From the NCBI RefSeq assembly GCF_030230605.1, contig NZ_JASPDO010000001.1, forward strand, positions 1 through 64,000: 64,000 bases of DNA. Direction: 5' to 3'. This document shows, one piece after another, positions 35,760-46,306 of this stretch; the first letter of the stretch is position 1; each line of letters begins with the position of its first letter. The position numbers and the translations under genes were made by a program. The notes under the pieces were generated by a model that saw only the letters and a list, made by a program, of their open reading frames with translations, was not told the DNA's origin and made no database searches. The DNA is from Brevibacterium sp. UMB1308A. GTDB lineage: Bacteria > Actinomycetota > Actinomycetes > Actinomycetales > Brevibacteriaceae.

Positions 35760-37145
35760 CGTCTGCCTCGAACTTCGCCTCGACACCCACCTCGGGAAGC
35801 TGGTTTCCGCGGATCGTAGCCCCTGCCGTCTCCTTCATGCACAGGGTTGCAATCAGACCAATCACGCACGCACCCATCATGTAGAACGCCGGCACCAGCG
35901 GTGAACCGGTCTTCCCAATCAGCCACTCATTCACGGAAGGTGCGGTACCACCGAAAGCGGCGGTGGCAACGTTGTACGTAATCGCGAAACCTGCGTAACG
36001 CACCTGGGTGGGGAACATGGCGGGGAACGTTGCAGAAATCGACGACAGCTGCGGGATGTACAAGACTCCCAGGACGAAAATACCCAGCAGAGCGAACCCA
36101 AAACCGTTGGGCATGATCATGTACATGGGCACGGAGGCCACAATCAGCCCAATCATGGAAAACGCCCACATAGGCTTACGCCCAAACTTATCGCTCAAAA
36201 GTCCGCCAACAGGCATCAGCAGCATCATACCGAACTGCGCGAGGAACATAATGGTTAGCGTTGTCTGCGAGGACAGCTCAACAGTCTTCTCAAAGTACGT
36301 GGGCATGTATGACAAGAGCGTGTAGTTCACGACGTTCACGGCTGTGACCAGTCCGGTCATGATCAGCATCTGCTGCCAGTGGTCCTTGAACAGTGAGCCG
36401 AAAACCTTTCCTGTCGATCCTTCGTCGGCACTCTTCTCATCCATTTCCTCAAACACAGGCGACTCGCCCAACTTGCTGCGCAAGTACAGACCCACAATTC
36501 CCAGCGGACCGGCGATCAGGAACGGTACACGCCAGCCCCACTCCATCATCGCTTCGTTACCTATAGTCAGCTCACGAAGAGCACAATGAGCGAACCAAGG
36601 GCAAAACCAGCCAAGGTTCCGAACTCCAGGAAACTTCCCCAGAACCCACGGCGGTTACGGGGTGCGTATTCGGCCATCATGGTGGCCGCACCACCGTATT
36701 CACCACCGGAAGAGAACCCTTGCACAGCGCGCAAGATCACCAGCAGGATGGGAGCCAAGATCCCAATGGTTTCGTGGGTAGGAAGCACACCAATGAGGAA
36801 CGTGGCACCGGCCATCATCAGGATGGTGAGGGCAAGGACGTGTTTGCGCCCGAGGCGGTCGCCCATTGGCCCCCAGAAGATACCTCCCAGCGGGCGTACT
36901 AGGAATGAAAACGCAAAGGTCGCCAGGGCCAGGAGGGTTCCGTACTGACCCGGGAAAAAGTGTTGCGTGATGTAGGTGACGGAAACGGCGTAGATACCGT
37001 AGTCGAACCATTCAGTCGCGTTACCGATTGCAGAAGCCGCGACGGCCTTTCGAACAGTGGATGTGTCCGGCTCCTTCAACTGCGGTTGAGTCACAACAAC
37101 AACTCCTCGTGTGCGGTATAGCTTTCCAAGTCTCCACGGTTTCAA
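35752..37145 (-). pseudogene. MHS-family transporter (ProP/KgtP-like) split by a frameshift
   Basis: Two leftward frames together make one complete major-facilitator protein of about 460 residues. The N-terminal part (192 residues) carries NATEWFDYGIYAVSVTYI, RPLGGIFWGPMGDRLGRK and RAVQGFSSGGEYGGAATMMAE and ends GSLIVLFVS; the second part resumes in another frame with ELTIGNEAMMEWGWRVPFL, which is what normally follows. The shift lies near 36560-36570 and equals loss of one base or gain of two. The family imports osmolytes, proline or carboxylates. Either a recent inactivation or a sequencing error; the rest of both frames is well preserved. Confidence 0.82.
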
Positions 37146-37258
37146 TTGCTCATTGGTTTCTCAACGGAAAGCCACGTTTGCACATGTTTTGTTAAGGAAC
37201 GAGAATCTGCTCACCCCTCCATCACTCCACGTGAACTACGGTTTGCGAAATAAAACAA

Positions 37259-37285
37259 CCCTGAGAGTGCTTAACACTCTCAGGG
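37259..37285 (-). terminator. Strong intrinsic terminator of the haem/cytochrome c operon
   Basis: Perfect 11-bp stem CCCTGAGAGTG/CACTCTCAGGG with a 5-nt loop; on the minus strand it is followed by TTGTTTTATTT. It lies about 25 bases after the ccsB stop. Confidence 0.93.
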
Positions 37286-37310
37286 TTTACACAAAGTGTG
37301 TTCGTTTTTG

Positions 37311-38336
37311 CTATTCGAGTCCAGAGTAGCTGTGCAGACCGTTGAAGTAGATGTTGACCACCGCGAAATTAAACAGGACGGTGGAAAAACCAACCAGGTT
37401 GAGCACGGCGATTGAGCGTTGTGACCAACCACGGGTTGCACGTGCGTGGAGGTACGCGGCATAGATGACCCACACCACGAACGTCCAGATCTCCTTGGTG
37501 TCCCACCCCCACGGGCGTCCCCACGCGACTTCAGCCCAAATTGCACCGGCGATCAGGGTGAAGGTCCACGTGATGAATCCAACCGCGGCCAAGCGGTACG
37601 AAACGATTTCAATGCGTTCAGCCGAAGGAACACGTGCCAAGAACCGCAGTGCTTTAGGGATAGGGCGGTCTTCCTTTGTCCGCTTTTCATAGTTGAGGGT
37701 GAGCAACTGGAAGATCGCAATAATCGCAGACACCGTCAGCAGTGCGGTAGACAGGATCGCAATAGGTACGTGAATGTAAATCCAGTACGACTGCAAAGCA
37801 GGAATGAGCTGAGCGGCTGGGGTGTAGAACACCGTAATGCACAGGCCCAGAGTAATCAGCGCAAAACCTGCGACGAACGTTCCCATGTAACGCAGGTCTT
37901 TAAACTTCAGAACTGCCAGATACGTGATGACAGCCAGTGCAGAAGCAACCAGCGCGTACTCCATCATGTTGCCCCACGGGACGCGCATGACTGCAATTGT
38001 GCGAGTGACAACAGCACCCACGTGCATGAGAACAGCAAGAACTGTCAGCGCAGTTCCCACACGAGCCCAGCGCCTGAAGTTATCCGAACCACTGACCGGA
38101 ACCGGCGAATCTTCGTCGCGTTCAGCAACTGCTACGCCACCGCCACGGTTCCGTGAGGTGCGCGCGACCGCGCCGGCTTTTGCAGCTGTTTTTGCTTGGC
38201 TCTTTGCCTGATTCTTGGTGGAAGCAGAATCACCAAACAGGTCCAGAGAGTAAATGATGAAGGCGATCGCGTAGACCGCCATGGCCGAATAAATCAGCAG
38301 ATTGGACCAACTAGCCCAAACAACAGAGACGTCCAT
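37311..38336 (-). CDS. ccsB: Cytochrome c biogenesis protein CcsB (CcsA/ResC type)
   Basis: 341 residues, about eight membrane helices. The tryptophan-rich haem-handling motif WGRPWGWDTKEIW is present, together with conserved His residues such as YIHVP. With ResB it carries haem across the membrane and ligates it to apocytochrome c (system II). Translationally linked to resB by a one-base overlap. Last gene of the operon. Confidence 0.93.
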   Translation of the reverse strand: MDVSVVWASWSNLLIYSAMAVYAIAFIIYSLDLFGDSASTKNQAKSQAKTAAKAGAVARTSRNRGGGVAVAERDEDSPVPVSGSDNFRRWARVGTALTVLAVLMHVGAVVTRTIAVMRVPWGNMMEYALVASALAVITYLAVLKFKDLRYMGTFVAGFALITLGLCITVFYTPAAQLIPALQSYWIYIHVPIAILSTALLTVSAIIAIFQLLTLNYEKRTKEDRPIPKALRFLARVPSAERIEIVSYRLAAVGFITWTFTLIAGAIWAEVAWGRPWGWDTKEIWTFVVWVIYAAYLHARATRGWSQRSIAVLNLVGFSTVLFNFAVVNIYFNGLHSYSGLE

Positions 38337-39877
38337 TAATCTTCCTCTTCACGCGCAGATTCATTCAAGTGTACGGCAAGCGCTTTTACTGCGTGCTGGA
38401 CCCTGGGGTCTTCCCCACGCGCAAGAGCCGCGACTTCTGCCCGGCCGTCAGTAACACGCACCCACATACGGCGGCGCGGAATGAACAACGACAACCCCAG
38501 ACCAACCATAAGCAGAACGGCCCCTACCAAAAGCACACCCTGTGTGGGGTTGGAGTGAATGTCGACGGCGACAAAGCGTTTCACACCGTCAAACGTGACT
38601 GTGCCCAAACCTTCTGGAAGCTCCACAGTTTCACCCGGTGCCATCTGTAGCGTGACGGGCTTGCCTTCGGCGTCGGTGATCTCCCGCATCTTAGAGGTAT
38701 CGAGTTCGTACACGTTCTGAGCGACACCTTCATCCAGACCCAAGTCCCCCGCATACACGCTCATTACCAAATATGGCTGATCTGCTGCCGGGAAGGTCGA
38801 AATCAGTTCGCCTTGCTCATTGAGACCGGCGGTGGGAAGGAACACTCCCCCAAAGCCCAACTGTTCCCCACCGGTATCCGGAACCTTGACGACACCTCGG
38901 GACGCGTACGTGCCGTCAACCGGTAGGAATACAACGGGACCGGAGAAGGTGACATCACCGTTCGCGTTCTTCACCGTGACTTCAGGAGCATAACCGTTAC
39001 CCGTGAGGTACACGCTGGTGCGACCAAACCGCACAGGGTCGTTGACCTGCAGGACCTTGTTCTCTTCAACCCCCTGGTAGTTGGTGGTGACATTCGCTGC
39101 GAAGTGCCGGGGCTGAGCGAACTGCGACCCCACCGATTCGCTGTCGAACGTGGCGTCGAAACGATTGAGGGTCATGCGGAAATCGTCCAGATTATCCGGG
39201 TTGTAGTAGGTGCCCGGGGTGAAGTCGTCATACGACACCAGCGAGTTGGAGAAGGTGTCGCCCTCCACCAGAATCCGCTGCCCGGAATACGACACGAGCG
39301 CGCCCAGAGCGAACACCACAACAACCCACAGGATCGAAAAGTGGAACACCAGGTTCCCGGTTTCGCGCAAGTATCCGCGTTCAGCCGCGACGTGGTCGTC
39401 GTTGCGCACTGTGCGGTAGCCGGCCTTTTTCAGTGCCCATTGTGCCCGGTCCAGGAGCTCTTCGCCGTCAGTGTCTTCAAGCTCCCACTCCTGGTGAGCT
39501 GGCATCCGCGAAAGCCTGCGCGGCGCTTTTGGCGGGGCCTTCCGCATAGCTTTGAAGTGCTGACCGCAGCGAGGCACGATACAGCCCACCAGCGACACCA
39601 TGAGCAAGATGTACACAGCAGAAAACCAGATCGACGAGTACACGTCGAACATCTGCAGTTTGTCGAGCACCTCACCCAAGGTGCCGTTTTCTTCAATGAA
39701 CGTGCGCACCTTACCGGGGTCTTGAATGCGTTGTGGCAAGAGCGACCCAGGGACCGCCGCCATGGCCAGAACCAAGAGCAGGATGAGAGCGAAACGCATG
39801 GTGGTGAGTTGGCGCCATGCCCAGCGCAACATTCCCACCGTGCCAATATTTGCGGGAGCTTGCGTTTTTGTACTCAC
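38336..39877 (-). CDS. resB: Cytochrome c biogenesis protein ResB
   Basis: About 513 residues: three N-terminal membrane helices, a large extracytoplasmic domain and a final helix (LLVGAVLLMVGLGLSLFIP). MRFALILLLVLAMAAVPGSLLPQR is the family opening. An open frame reaches 103 codons further upstream over ccdA, but GTG at 39877, overlapping the ccdA stop by one base, gives the standard length. System II partner of CcsB. Confidence 0.92.
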   Translation of the reverse strand: MSTKTQAPANIGTVGMLRWAWRQLTTMRFALILLLVLAMAAVPGSLLPQRIQDPGKVRTFIEENGTLGEVLDKLQMFDVYSSIWFSAVYILLMVSLVGCIVPRCGQHFKAMRKAPPKAPRRLSRMPAHQEWELEDTDGEELLDRAQWALKKAGYRTVRNDDHVAAERGYLRETGNLVFHFSILWVVVVFALGALVSYSGQRILVEGDTFSNSLVSYDDFTPGTYYNPDNLDDFRMTLNRFDATFDSESVGSQFAQPRHFAANVTTNYQGVEENKVLQVNDPVRFGRTSVYLTGNGYAPEVTVKNANGDVTFSGPVVFLPVDGTYASRGVVKVPDTGGEQLGFGGVFLPTAGLNEQGELISTFPAADQPYLVMSVYAGDLGLDEGVAQNVYELDTSKMREITDAEGKPVTLQMAPGETVELPEGLGTVTFDGVKRFVAVDIHSNPTQGVLLVGAVLLMVGLGLSLFIPRRRMWVRVTDGRAEVAALARGEDPRVQHAVKALAVHLNESAREEED

Positions 39878-40656
39878 TACACCACCAACTCGAATCCGTT
39901 TGCCCACAGTTGCATATAGCTCATCATGAGATTCCACAGCCCGGTGACCATGGCCAGCCCCAGCACGATCAGCATGATTCCGCCCGCTCGCACGATTGCC
40001 CGCTGGTGACGACGCACCCATTCGAGTTTGCCCATCCCCTTGTGGATGAGAAACGCGACAATCAGGAACGGAATCCCGATGCCTAAGCAGTACACGAACG
40101 TCAGTACCGCTCCTCGCACCACGTTTCCGGTTCCACCAAAGCTGGTGGACATGGCCAGAACTGCTGCCAAAGTGGGGCCAATGCACGGCGTCCAGCCAAG
40201 GGCGAATGTCGCGCCCAAAAGGGGCGCTCCTAGAAGCCCAGCCCGAGGTCGTTTGGAGATCCGCACATCGTTCTGCAGACGCTGGAAACCGCCCAGAAAA
40301 GCGATTCCCAGGATCACGACGATGACCCCAAAGATCCTGGTGACAATATCAATCCACTGGGAGACTAAAACGCCTAATCCAGAAAACAAGATCCCAATGG
40401 CCACAAAAACGGTGGCGAACCCCAGGATGAACAGCCCCACGCCTGCTAACACCGTCCAGGTTTTCTTGTCCTTGACGTGGGTTCCAGAAAGCCCTGTCAC
40501 GTACCCCACATAGCCGGGGACCAGGGGAAGAATGCAGGGTGAAAGAAACGACACGAGTCCAGCAAGGAGCGCGACCGCCATCGCTAAGAGAATAGGGCCG
40601 TTGAGAACGGTGTCGGCAAAGGACTGGCCAGCAGAGGCAAGCATACGTACAGGCAT
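39877..40656 (-). CDS. ccdA: Thiol-disulfide membrane transporter CcdA
   Basis: About 259 residues, six membrane helices. The two redox cysteines are seen in SPCILPLVPGYVGYVTG and GWTPCIGPTLAAVL. It passes electrons from cytosolic thioredoxin to the extracytoplasmic TlpA/ResA protein encoded just upstream. ATG in a TGATG overlap with tlpA is the likely start. Confidence 0.93.
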   Translation of the reverse strand: MPVRMLASAGQSFADTVLNGPILLAMAVALLAGLVSFLSPCILPLVPGYVGYVTGLSGTHVKDKKTWTVLAGVGLFILGFATVFVAIGILFSGLGVLVSQWIDIVTRIFGVIVVILGIAFLGGFQRLQNDVRISKRPRAGLLGAPLLGATFALGWTPCIGPTLAAVLAMSTSFGGTGNVVRGAVLTFVYCLGIGIPFLIVAFLIHKGMGKLEWVRRHQRAIVRAGGIMLIVLGLAMVTGLWNLMMSYMQLWANGFELVV

Positions 40657-41243
40657 CAATTGCCCAGAGTTTCTTCGACCAAGCCTCGCAACGTCGATTC
40701 TTCTACTGCGCCCACAACACGCGCTGCTGGCCGTCCTTCCTTATCGAGGATGACCGTGGACGGAGTCGCTTGCGGGGGTAGAACTTCAGACAGAGCAGCA
40801 ACAATTGAACCGTCAGTGTCCAGAGCGTTCGCATACTTCACGTCGAAAGTCTTGGTGAAACCTTCTGCGGCAGCTTTTCCGTCCCGAACGTTCACCCCTA
40901 AGAATTCGACGTCGTCAGCGAATTTGGTGGCGACCTCGTTCAGGGCTGGAGCTTCTTTTCGGCACGGTGGGCACGCCGCGTACCACAAGTTCACCACAAC
41001 AAGTTTGGGCTGGTAGTCCTTCACCGAGCCCTGCTTTCCATCCAAAAGTGTGAAGTCGAAGTTCACGGGTTCGCCCCGCTCAGCTTCTGGGATCTGTGTC
41101 ACAACACCGGAACCGGACACGTAGCCCTGCCCTGACCCTGCCTGCTGAGCAAGCGAATCAGATTTCGTTGAACAGGCGCTCGTAGCGACAAGCGCTGCCG
41201 TTGCCAACACTGCTGTGAGAGCTTTGCGACGGTTGACGGTCAT
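40656..41243 (-). CDS. resA-like: TlpA/ResA-like thiol-disulfide lipoprotein
   Basis: 195 residues. The lipobox at ATSAC (Cys24) anchors it outside the membrane; a thioredoxin fold carries the active site CPPC at 91-94 (WYAACPPCRKEAP) and the cis-Pro region ATPSTVI. It keeps the haem-binding CXXCH cysteines of apocytochrome c reduced, fed by CcdA. ATGA overlap with the upstream phosphatase gene. Confidence 0.92.
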   Translation of the reverse strand: MTVNRRKALTAVLATAALVATSACSTKSDSLAQQAGSGQGYVSGSGVVTQIPEAERGEPVNFDFTLLDGKQGSVKDYQPKLVVVNLWYAACPPCRKEAPALNEVATKFADDVEFLGVNVRDGKAAAEGFTKTFDVKYANALDTDGSIVAALSEVLPPQATPSTVILDKEGRPAARVVGAVEESTLRGLVEETLGN

Positions 41244-41899
41244 GCTCCCGCAACTCCCTTCGCCGGTTGCAGATCTTCTGCAATGTCGATGTAGCCGACG
41301 TCGACAAGTGAACCATTTTCAAATGTGAGAGTCGTCGAGGACGCCAGTGCACATTCGCGGTGACGTGGGTCGTGCACCAGTGGACGATCTTCCGCGTCTA
41401 AACGCGTCACCCAAATAGGAAGCTGGTGCGACACGATCACACCGTCAACCTCTTCGAGCTTCTCACTGCGCGCGATGTCCTCCAAACGGCGGTGCACACT
41501 CGCTACTGCCGCGCGCATCCGACGCACTTGGTTCACATATGGTTCGCCCCATGACGGTTTTAACGGGTTGTACAAGCGTTGCAAGTTCTGTGGTTGCATG
41601 AGCGAATGACGGTCAACTTTTGTTCCTTCGAACTGGTTTTCCGCTTCGATGACTCGTTCATCAACAACAGGCTCAATATCCAGGGCCTGTGCAAGTGGGG
41701 CGATAGTCTCCTTGGTTCGCAAAAGTGGAGAACGCACCAAATCGCGAACCACAAAATCAGATCCCGTGTAGTGTTCGGCTACTCTCTGAGCCATCTGATG
41801 ACCAACCTCAGACAACCCAAAGCCCGGAAGGCGACCGTACAAAATGCCTTCAGGGTTGTGAACTTCGCCGTGCCGGTTCAAGTGAACACGGATAATCAT
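41240..41899 (-). CDS. Histidine phosphatase family protein
   Basis: 219 residues. The catalytic His lies in NRHGEVHNP, with EVIEAENQFEG-like acid and VIVSHQLPIW second His. The substrate is unknown. The position between hemL and the tlpA/ccdA genes is conserved in actinobacteria (Rv0525 in M. tuberculosis as I recall), which hints at a role near haem or cytochrome c production. Two bases after hemL. Confidence 0.87.
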   Translation of the reverse strand: MIIRVHLNRHGEVHNPEGILYGRLPGFGLSEVGHQMAQRVAEHYTGSDFVVRDLVRSPLLRTKETIAPLAQALDIEPVVDERVIEAENQFEGTKVDRHSLMQPQNLQRLYNPLKPSWGEPYVNQVRRMRAAVASVHRRLEDIARSEKLEEVDGVIVSHQLPIWVTRLDAEDRPLVHDPRHRECALASSTTLTFENGSLVDVGYIDIAEDLQPAKGVAGA

Positions 41900-41901
41900 T
41901 T

Positions 41902-43230
41902 TTAGCCTTTCGCTTGAGCGGCGGCGCGTGCGGCGGCAGGCAACGCAGACACAATCCTGTCAACGACCTCGGGAGTGTGCGCCAAAGACAAGAACCACAC
42001 TTCATACGCGCTTGGTGGCAAGTGCACACCCTGGTCAAGCATCGCGTGGAAAAACGCCGCATACGCGTCACTATTCTGCGACTGTGCATCAGCGTAGTTG
42101 ACCACAGGACGGTCAGTAAAGAACACCGAGAACATGGAGTTCGCGCTCTGCACCGTGTGAGGCACACCAGCCTGAGTCAGTTCCTGGGTCACCGCAGCAC
42201 GCAACTGGTCGGCAACGGATTCGATGTGGCTGTACACATCGAGTTCTTTGGTCAGCTTCAACGTGGTCAAACCAGCGGCAGTTGCCACAGGGTTTCCTGA
42301 CAAGGTACCCGCCTGGTACACCGGGCCCGCCGGAGCGAGATGCGCCATGACATCGGCACGCCCGCCAAATGCCGCAGTTGGGAAACCGCCACCCATGACC
42401 TTGCCGAACGTGAAGAGATCTGCAGGCCCGTCCGGGTAGCCCTCACCAACAGCAGACTCATAGCCGTACCAACCGGCCTCTGACACGCGGAAACCAGTCA
42501 TGACTTCATCAGAGATCATCAGGGCACCGTGTTCACGTGTGAGCTTTCGAATGAGCTGAGTGAAACCGTCCCGAGGTGGCACAATCCCCATGTTTCCAGG
42601 GCACGCTTCCGTGATCACACACGCGATCGAATCACCGTACTTTTCAAACACCTCGGTAAGGGCCTGGGCGTCGTTATACGGAACAACCAAAGTCTCCGAC
42701 GCTTCCCCGGCAACCACGCCAGGGGTGTCTGGAAGGCCAAACGTAGCAACTCCCGAACCGGCTGCGACCAACAGCGCATCCACGTGCCCGTGGTAGCACC
42801 CGGCGAACTTCACCACGCGAGACCGACCCGTGAAACCGCGAGCCAACCGAATCGCGCTCATGGTCGCTTCAGTTCCAGAAGACACCAAGCGCACCTGCTC
42901 AACCGGGTCCATGCGGGCGACAATTTCTTCTGCCAACGCAACTTCGTTTTCTGACGGGGTCCCAAAAGAGAAGCCCTGGTCGGCTGCTGCGTGAACAGCT
43001 TCGAGAACCTGCGGGTGGGAGTGTCCCAAGATCATGGGTCCCCACGAACCAATGAGGTCCACATACTCATTGCCGTCTGCGTCGTACAACAGCGCGCCTT
43101 TAGCGCTACGGATGAAACGTGGAGTACCACCTACCGCTTTAAACGCGCGAACAGGCGAGTTCACTCCCCCAGGAATCACGGCCTGGGCTCGGGCAAACAA
43201 ACGTTCCGACTCAGAAGTTACGTGGGACAT
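41902..43230 (-). CDS. hemL: Glutamate-1-semialdehyde 2,1-aminomutase
   Basis: 442 residues, PLP-dependent. The Schiff-base Lys is in [18 protein letters not shown], with [17 protein letters not shown] at the start, [14 protein letters not shown], and the DEVMTGFR metal/PLP Asp region. It converts GSA to 5-aminolevulinate, the second step of the C5 pathway begun by HemA in the same operon. Strong ribosome site AGGAGGAG before the ATG; 18 bases after marR. Confidence 0.96.
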   Translation of the reverse strand: MSHVTSESERLFARAQAVIPGGVNSPVRAFKAVGGTPRFIRSAKGALLYDADGNEYVDLIGSWGPMILGHSHPQVLEAVHAAADQGFSFGTPSENEVALAEEIVARMDPVEQVRLVSSGTEATMSAIRLARGFTGRSRVVKFAGCYHGHVDALLVAAGSGVATFGLPDTPGVVAGEASETLVVPYNDAQALTEVFEKYGDSIACVITEACPGNMGIVPPRDGFTQLIRKLTREHGALMISDEVMTGFRVSEAGWYGYESAVGEGYPDGPADLFTFGKVMGGGFPTAAFGGRADVMAHLAPAGPVYQAGTLSGNPVATAAGLTTLKLTKELDVYSHIESVADQLRAAVTQELTQAGVPHTVQSANSMFSVFFTDRPVVNYADAQSQNSDAYAAFFHAMLDQGVHLPPSAYEVWFLSLAHTPEVVDRIVSALPAAARAAAQAKG

Positions 43231-43248
43231 ACAAACTCCTCCTCGTCT

Positions 43249-43743
43249 CTAGGCTAACTCGCGAAGGTGAGAGTGAACCTTCTCGTAAATTTCGCCCAGT
43301 GCTTTAATCTCGACCGGATGTAACACGTCAACAAAATTCTCTCGCACACCTGTCACGTGCGTGGGTGCGGCCTCGTGCAACAACGCCCAGCCGGCTTCCG
43401 TCATGTAGCAGCTGACACCTCGGCCGTCACCCGCTGCGGACACCCGCTCTACCAAGCCCCGCTTCTCCATCCTGGCCACAATGTGCGTCAGGCGAGAACG
43501 AGACATACCGATCTCAAAGGCCAGCTCCGACATGCGGCACGACCAGTCCTCGGACTCCGACAAACGGACCAGCACCTCGTACTCCGGGATCCCAATCCCA
43601 AAGTCAACACGTAAGTCCTTATCCAAAACAGCCATCAGCAGCCGCCACGACTCAACCATGTGACGCCACGCGCGCTGCTCAGATTCGTCAAGCCACCGAA
43701 CCGAGTTTTCATCGGTTCGCTCTACGCTGTGCTCAGCCGTCAT
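43249..43743 (-). CDS. MarR-family transcriptional regulator
   Basis: 164 residues with a winged helix: [43 protein letters not shown] covers the recognition helix and wing. The ligand pocket cannot be inferred. It lies inside the haem operon, overlapping hemB by four bases and followed closely by hemL, so it is made together with the pathway and may sense a haem intermediate or oxidant. A possible operator is the palindrome ahead of hemA. Confidence 0.85.
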   Translation of the reverse strand: MTAEHSVERTDENSVRWLDESEQRAWRHMVESWRLLMAVLDKDLRVDFGIGIPEYEVLVRLSESEDWSCRMSELAFEIGMSRSRLTHIVARMEKRGLVERVSAAGDGRGVSCYMTEAGWALLHEAAPTHVTGVRENFVDVLHPVEIKALGEIYEKVHSHLRELA

Positions 43744-44711
43744 GATCGGCCGTTCAACCGGGAAGCAACCTCGGTCGCCCAGTACGTCAAGATCGCGTCA
43801 GCACCCGCGCGTTTAAACGCGGTCAGACTTTCCATGATTGCAGCGTCGCGGTCGATAGCCCCAGCAGCGGCGGCGAACTCGATCATCGCGTATTCGCCGG
43901 ACACCTGATACGCCCACACCGGTACGGTCACTGATTCGCTTACCTGAGCAAGCACGTCCAAGTACGGCATGCCGGGCTTCACCATGACAATGTCAGCGCC
44001 CTCGTCAACGTCCAGAGCGACCTCTGTGAGAGCTTCACGACCATTAGCTGGGTTCTGCTGATATGTACGGCGGTCGCCCTTCAGCTGCGAGTCGACAGCT
44101 TCGCGGAACGGGCCATAGAACGCTGAAGCGTACTTAGCGGCGTAGGCCAGAATAATTGTGTTGGTGAAACCAGCTTCGTCAAGCGCTTCACGCACACGTG
44201 CCACCTGTCCGTCCATCATCCCGGACAGGCCAATCACGTGAACACCCGCGCGCGCTTGCGCCACTGCCATCTGGGCGTACAGCTCAACCGTGGCGTCGTT
44301 GTCCACTTCGCCTGTGTCCGTGAGAACACCACAGTGACCGTGGGAGGTGAACTCGTCAAGGCACAGGTCCGCCATGACGACCGTCTGATCACCAACAGCC
44401 TCAACGACCGCACGAATCGCACGGTTCAGAATCCCGTCTTCAGCTGTCGCCTGACTACCCGTCTCATCACGGTGGCTGGGAATCCCAAACAGCATGATCC
44501 CACCCACGCCCGCGTCAACGGCCTTGCGGGACGCGTCAACCAGGGAGTCGAGCGTGTGTTGCACAACCCCCGGCATCGACGTCAACGGCGCCGGCTCGGT
44601 CAACGACTCCTTGACGAAGAGCGTTTCAATCAAGTCGGCGGCATGAAGCCTGTTCTCTTGCACAAGCCTGCGAACAGCTGGCGTGCTACGAAGACGACGT
44701 GGACGGTACAT
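43740..44711 (-). CDS. hemB: Porphobilinogen synthase (ALA dehydratase)
   Basis: 323 residues. The two active-site lysines are seen in [19 protein letters not shown] and [11 protein letters not shown]. The metal region reads [14 protein letters not shown], with two cysteines rather than the three of zinc-type E. coli HemB, so metal use may be mixed. It condenses two 5-aminolevulinates. One base overlap with hemD; four with marR. Confidence 0.95.
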   Translation of the reverse strand: MYRPRRLRSTPAVRRLVQENRLHAADLIETLFVKESLTEPAPLTSMPGVVQHTLDSLVDASRKAVDAGVGGIMLFGIPSHRDETGSQATAEDGILNRAIRAVVEAVGDQTVVMADLCLDEFTSHGHCGVLTDTGEVDNDATVELYAQMAVAQARAGVHVIGLSGMMDGQVARVREALDEAGFTNTIILAYAAKYASAFYGPFREAVDSQLKGDRRTYQQNPANGREALTEVALDVDEGADIVMVKPGMPYLDVLAQVSESVTVPVWAYQVSGEYAMIEFAAAAGAIDRDAAIMESLTAFKRAGADAILTYWATEVASRLNGRS

Positions 44712-46306
44712 TATGACTTCCTCCTGGTACGGCGACGCTCCGAGGGCCGAAGAGCGGGTTCGCCTTGAGCTTCCGCGCGATCCCGCAGATCGCGCGCATA
44801 ATCAGCGAGGTCCTCAATTAACGATTTGACGTTAGCTTCCTGAGAAACAATGTCGACGACCAGCCCGTGAGACTCCGCAGTTTGCGCAGTGGCCGGTCCA
44901 ATACATGCAACCACAGTGGTCGCCGGCGGTTTACCCGCGATACCCACGAGATTGCGCACAGTTGAGGACGACGTAAACAAAACGGCATCGAAATCGCCGC
45001 GCTTAATCGCCTCACGGGTCGGAGCCGGTGGCGGGGCAGCCCGGACAGTCCGGTAGGCCGTCACATCGTCAACCTTCCAACCCTTTTCCTGCAGGCCGTT
45101 GACCAACACCTCGGTCGCAATATCCGCCCGCGGCAGCAACACCCGGTTAAAACCTTCAACGTCGTCGAACACCGGCCAGTCAGCGGCAAGCCCGCGCGCA
45201 GACTCTTCAGACGTAGCAACCAACTCAGGCTCGATCCCCCACTCGCGCAGGGCAGCCGCAGTCTGCGCACCCACAGCAGCCACGCGCACACCAGCCAAGG
45301 AACGCACGTCCAACCCCAGGTCACCCAGCAGGACCCGCACGGCACGCACCGCATTAATCGACGTGAAGCCAACCCACTGGTAGTCCCCGTCAACAAGTCC
45401 GCGCATCGCGCGCTCCATCTGCCCCGGCGTCCGAGGTGGTTGGATAGCGATCGTGGGAACGACCTCGGACTCCGCGCCGTACTCATGGAGCACCTGAGCG
45501 GTGATCTCGCCCTGCTCACGCGTGCGCGGGATAAGCACATTCCACCCGAACAGCGGCTTGGTCTCAAACCACGAAAGCGGGCCACGGTCCTCAATTCCCG
45601 CACCCAGAATCGTGACAATCGTTTCGTGAGGAACAGGCTGGCTTTCCAAACGCTGTTCCAACGCACCCAAAGTGGTGTCCACAGAAACCTGGCGCACGCG
45701 AGACACACGCACAACCGAAAGAACGCGCGTAGCCGGATCCCAACCGTCGTTGAGAAGAGAGCGGATCGCTGCGACCGTGTTTTCGCTGTCACCGGTCAAA
45801 ACGTGGGCAGTGTTGCGGTGCTTCGACACGTCCGTGTGGGTCATTTCACCAGCTTCGACAAACCTCAGAGACCGCACACGGTTGGTGGTGATCGGAGTTC
45901 CCGTAAACGAAGCAACGGCTGCTGACAGGCCTACCCCGGGAACCACCTCGATCCCGGTGCCCGTGCGACGCACGGCAACGCCTTCAGAGTTCAAGGCCGA
46001 AAACAGGACACCGTCACCGGCGTACAACCGCACGACCAGGCCATGTTCTTTGGCAAGTTCACCCATCTTGCGACCACGCGTGGACGGTGTTTGCCCCAGG
46101 GATGACTCTTCAACCCGGGTGGTCTGCGACGGGGCGTACGTATCGACAATATCGGTGTGAAAATCCGGGTCATACACAACAACCTGCGCGCTGGCCAGAA
46201 TGTCGGCCGAACGCACAGGCAACAGCCCGGGATCACCCGGACCAGTCCCCATAAAAACAACCAGCGGTTTTTGTGGGATCAGTGGAAACACCGTTGAAGC
46301 GCTCAT
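44711..46306 (-). CDS. hemD: Uroporphyrinogen-III synthase fused to a degenerate SUMT-like domain
   Basis: 531 residues. About 1-255 is a CobA/SUMT-type methyltransferase fold ([20 protein letters not shown]), but the usual GGDPxxFGRGGEE site is replaced by [15 protein letters not shown], so methyltransferase activity is doubtful. About 270-500 is the HemD half ([49 protein letters not shown]). A basic tail ends the protein. The fusion and the altered site are also seen in mycobacterial homologues. Coupled to hemA-hemC and hemB by overlaps. Confidence 0.92.
   Translation of the reverse strand: MSASTVFPLIPQKPLVVFMGTGPGDPGLLPVRSADILASAQVVVYDPDFHTDIVDTYAPSQTTRVEESSLGQTPSTRGRKMGELAKEHGLVVRLYAGDGVLFSALNSEGVAVRRTGTGIEVVPGVGLSAAVASFTGTPITTNRVRSLRFVEAGEMTHTDVSKHRNTAHVLTGDSENTVAAIRSLLNDGWDPATRVLSVVRVSRVRQVSVDTTLGALEQRLESQPVPHETIVTILGAGIEDRGPLSWFETKPLFGWNVLIPRTREQGEITAQVLHEYGAESEVVPTIAIQPPRTPGQMERAMRGLVDGDYQWVGFTSINAVRAVRVLLGDLGLDVRSLAGVRVAAVGAQTAAALREWGIEPELVATSEESARGLAADWPVFDDVEGFNRVLLPRADIATEVLVNGLQEKGWKVDDVTAYRTVRAAPPPAPTREAIKRGDFDAVLFTSSSTVRNLVGIAGKPPATTVVACIGPATAQTAESHGLVVDIVSQEANVKSLIEDLADYARDLRDRAEAQGEPALRPSERRRTRRKS

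Noticed and set aside
36540..36600. Programmed frameshift in the MHS transporter
   Set aside because: No slippery sequence, Shine-Dalgarno-like stimulator or downstream structure is evident, and this family is not known to use one.
39878..40186. 103-codon upstream extension of resB
   Set aside because: It overlaps ccdA out of frame; the GTG overlapping the ccdA stop gives the standard ResB length.
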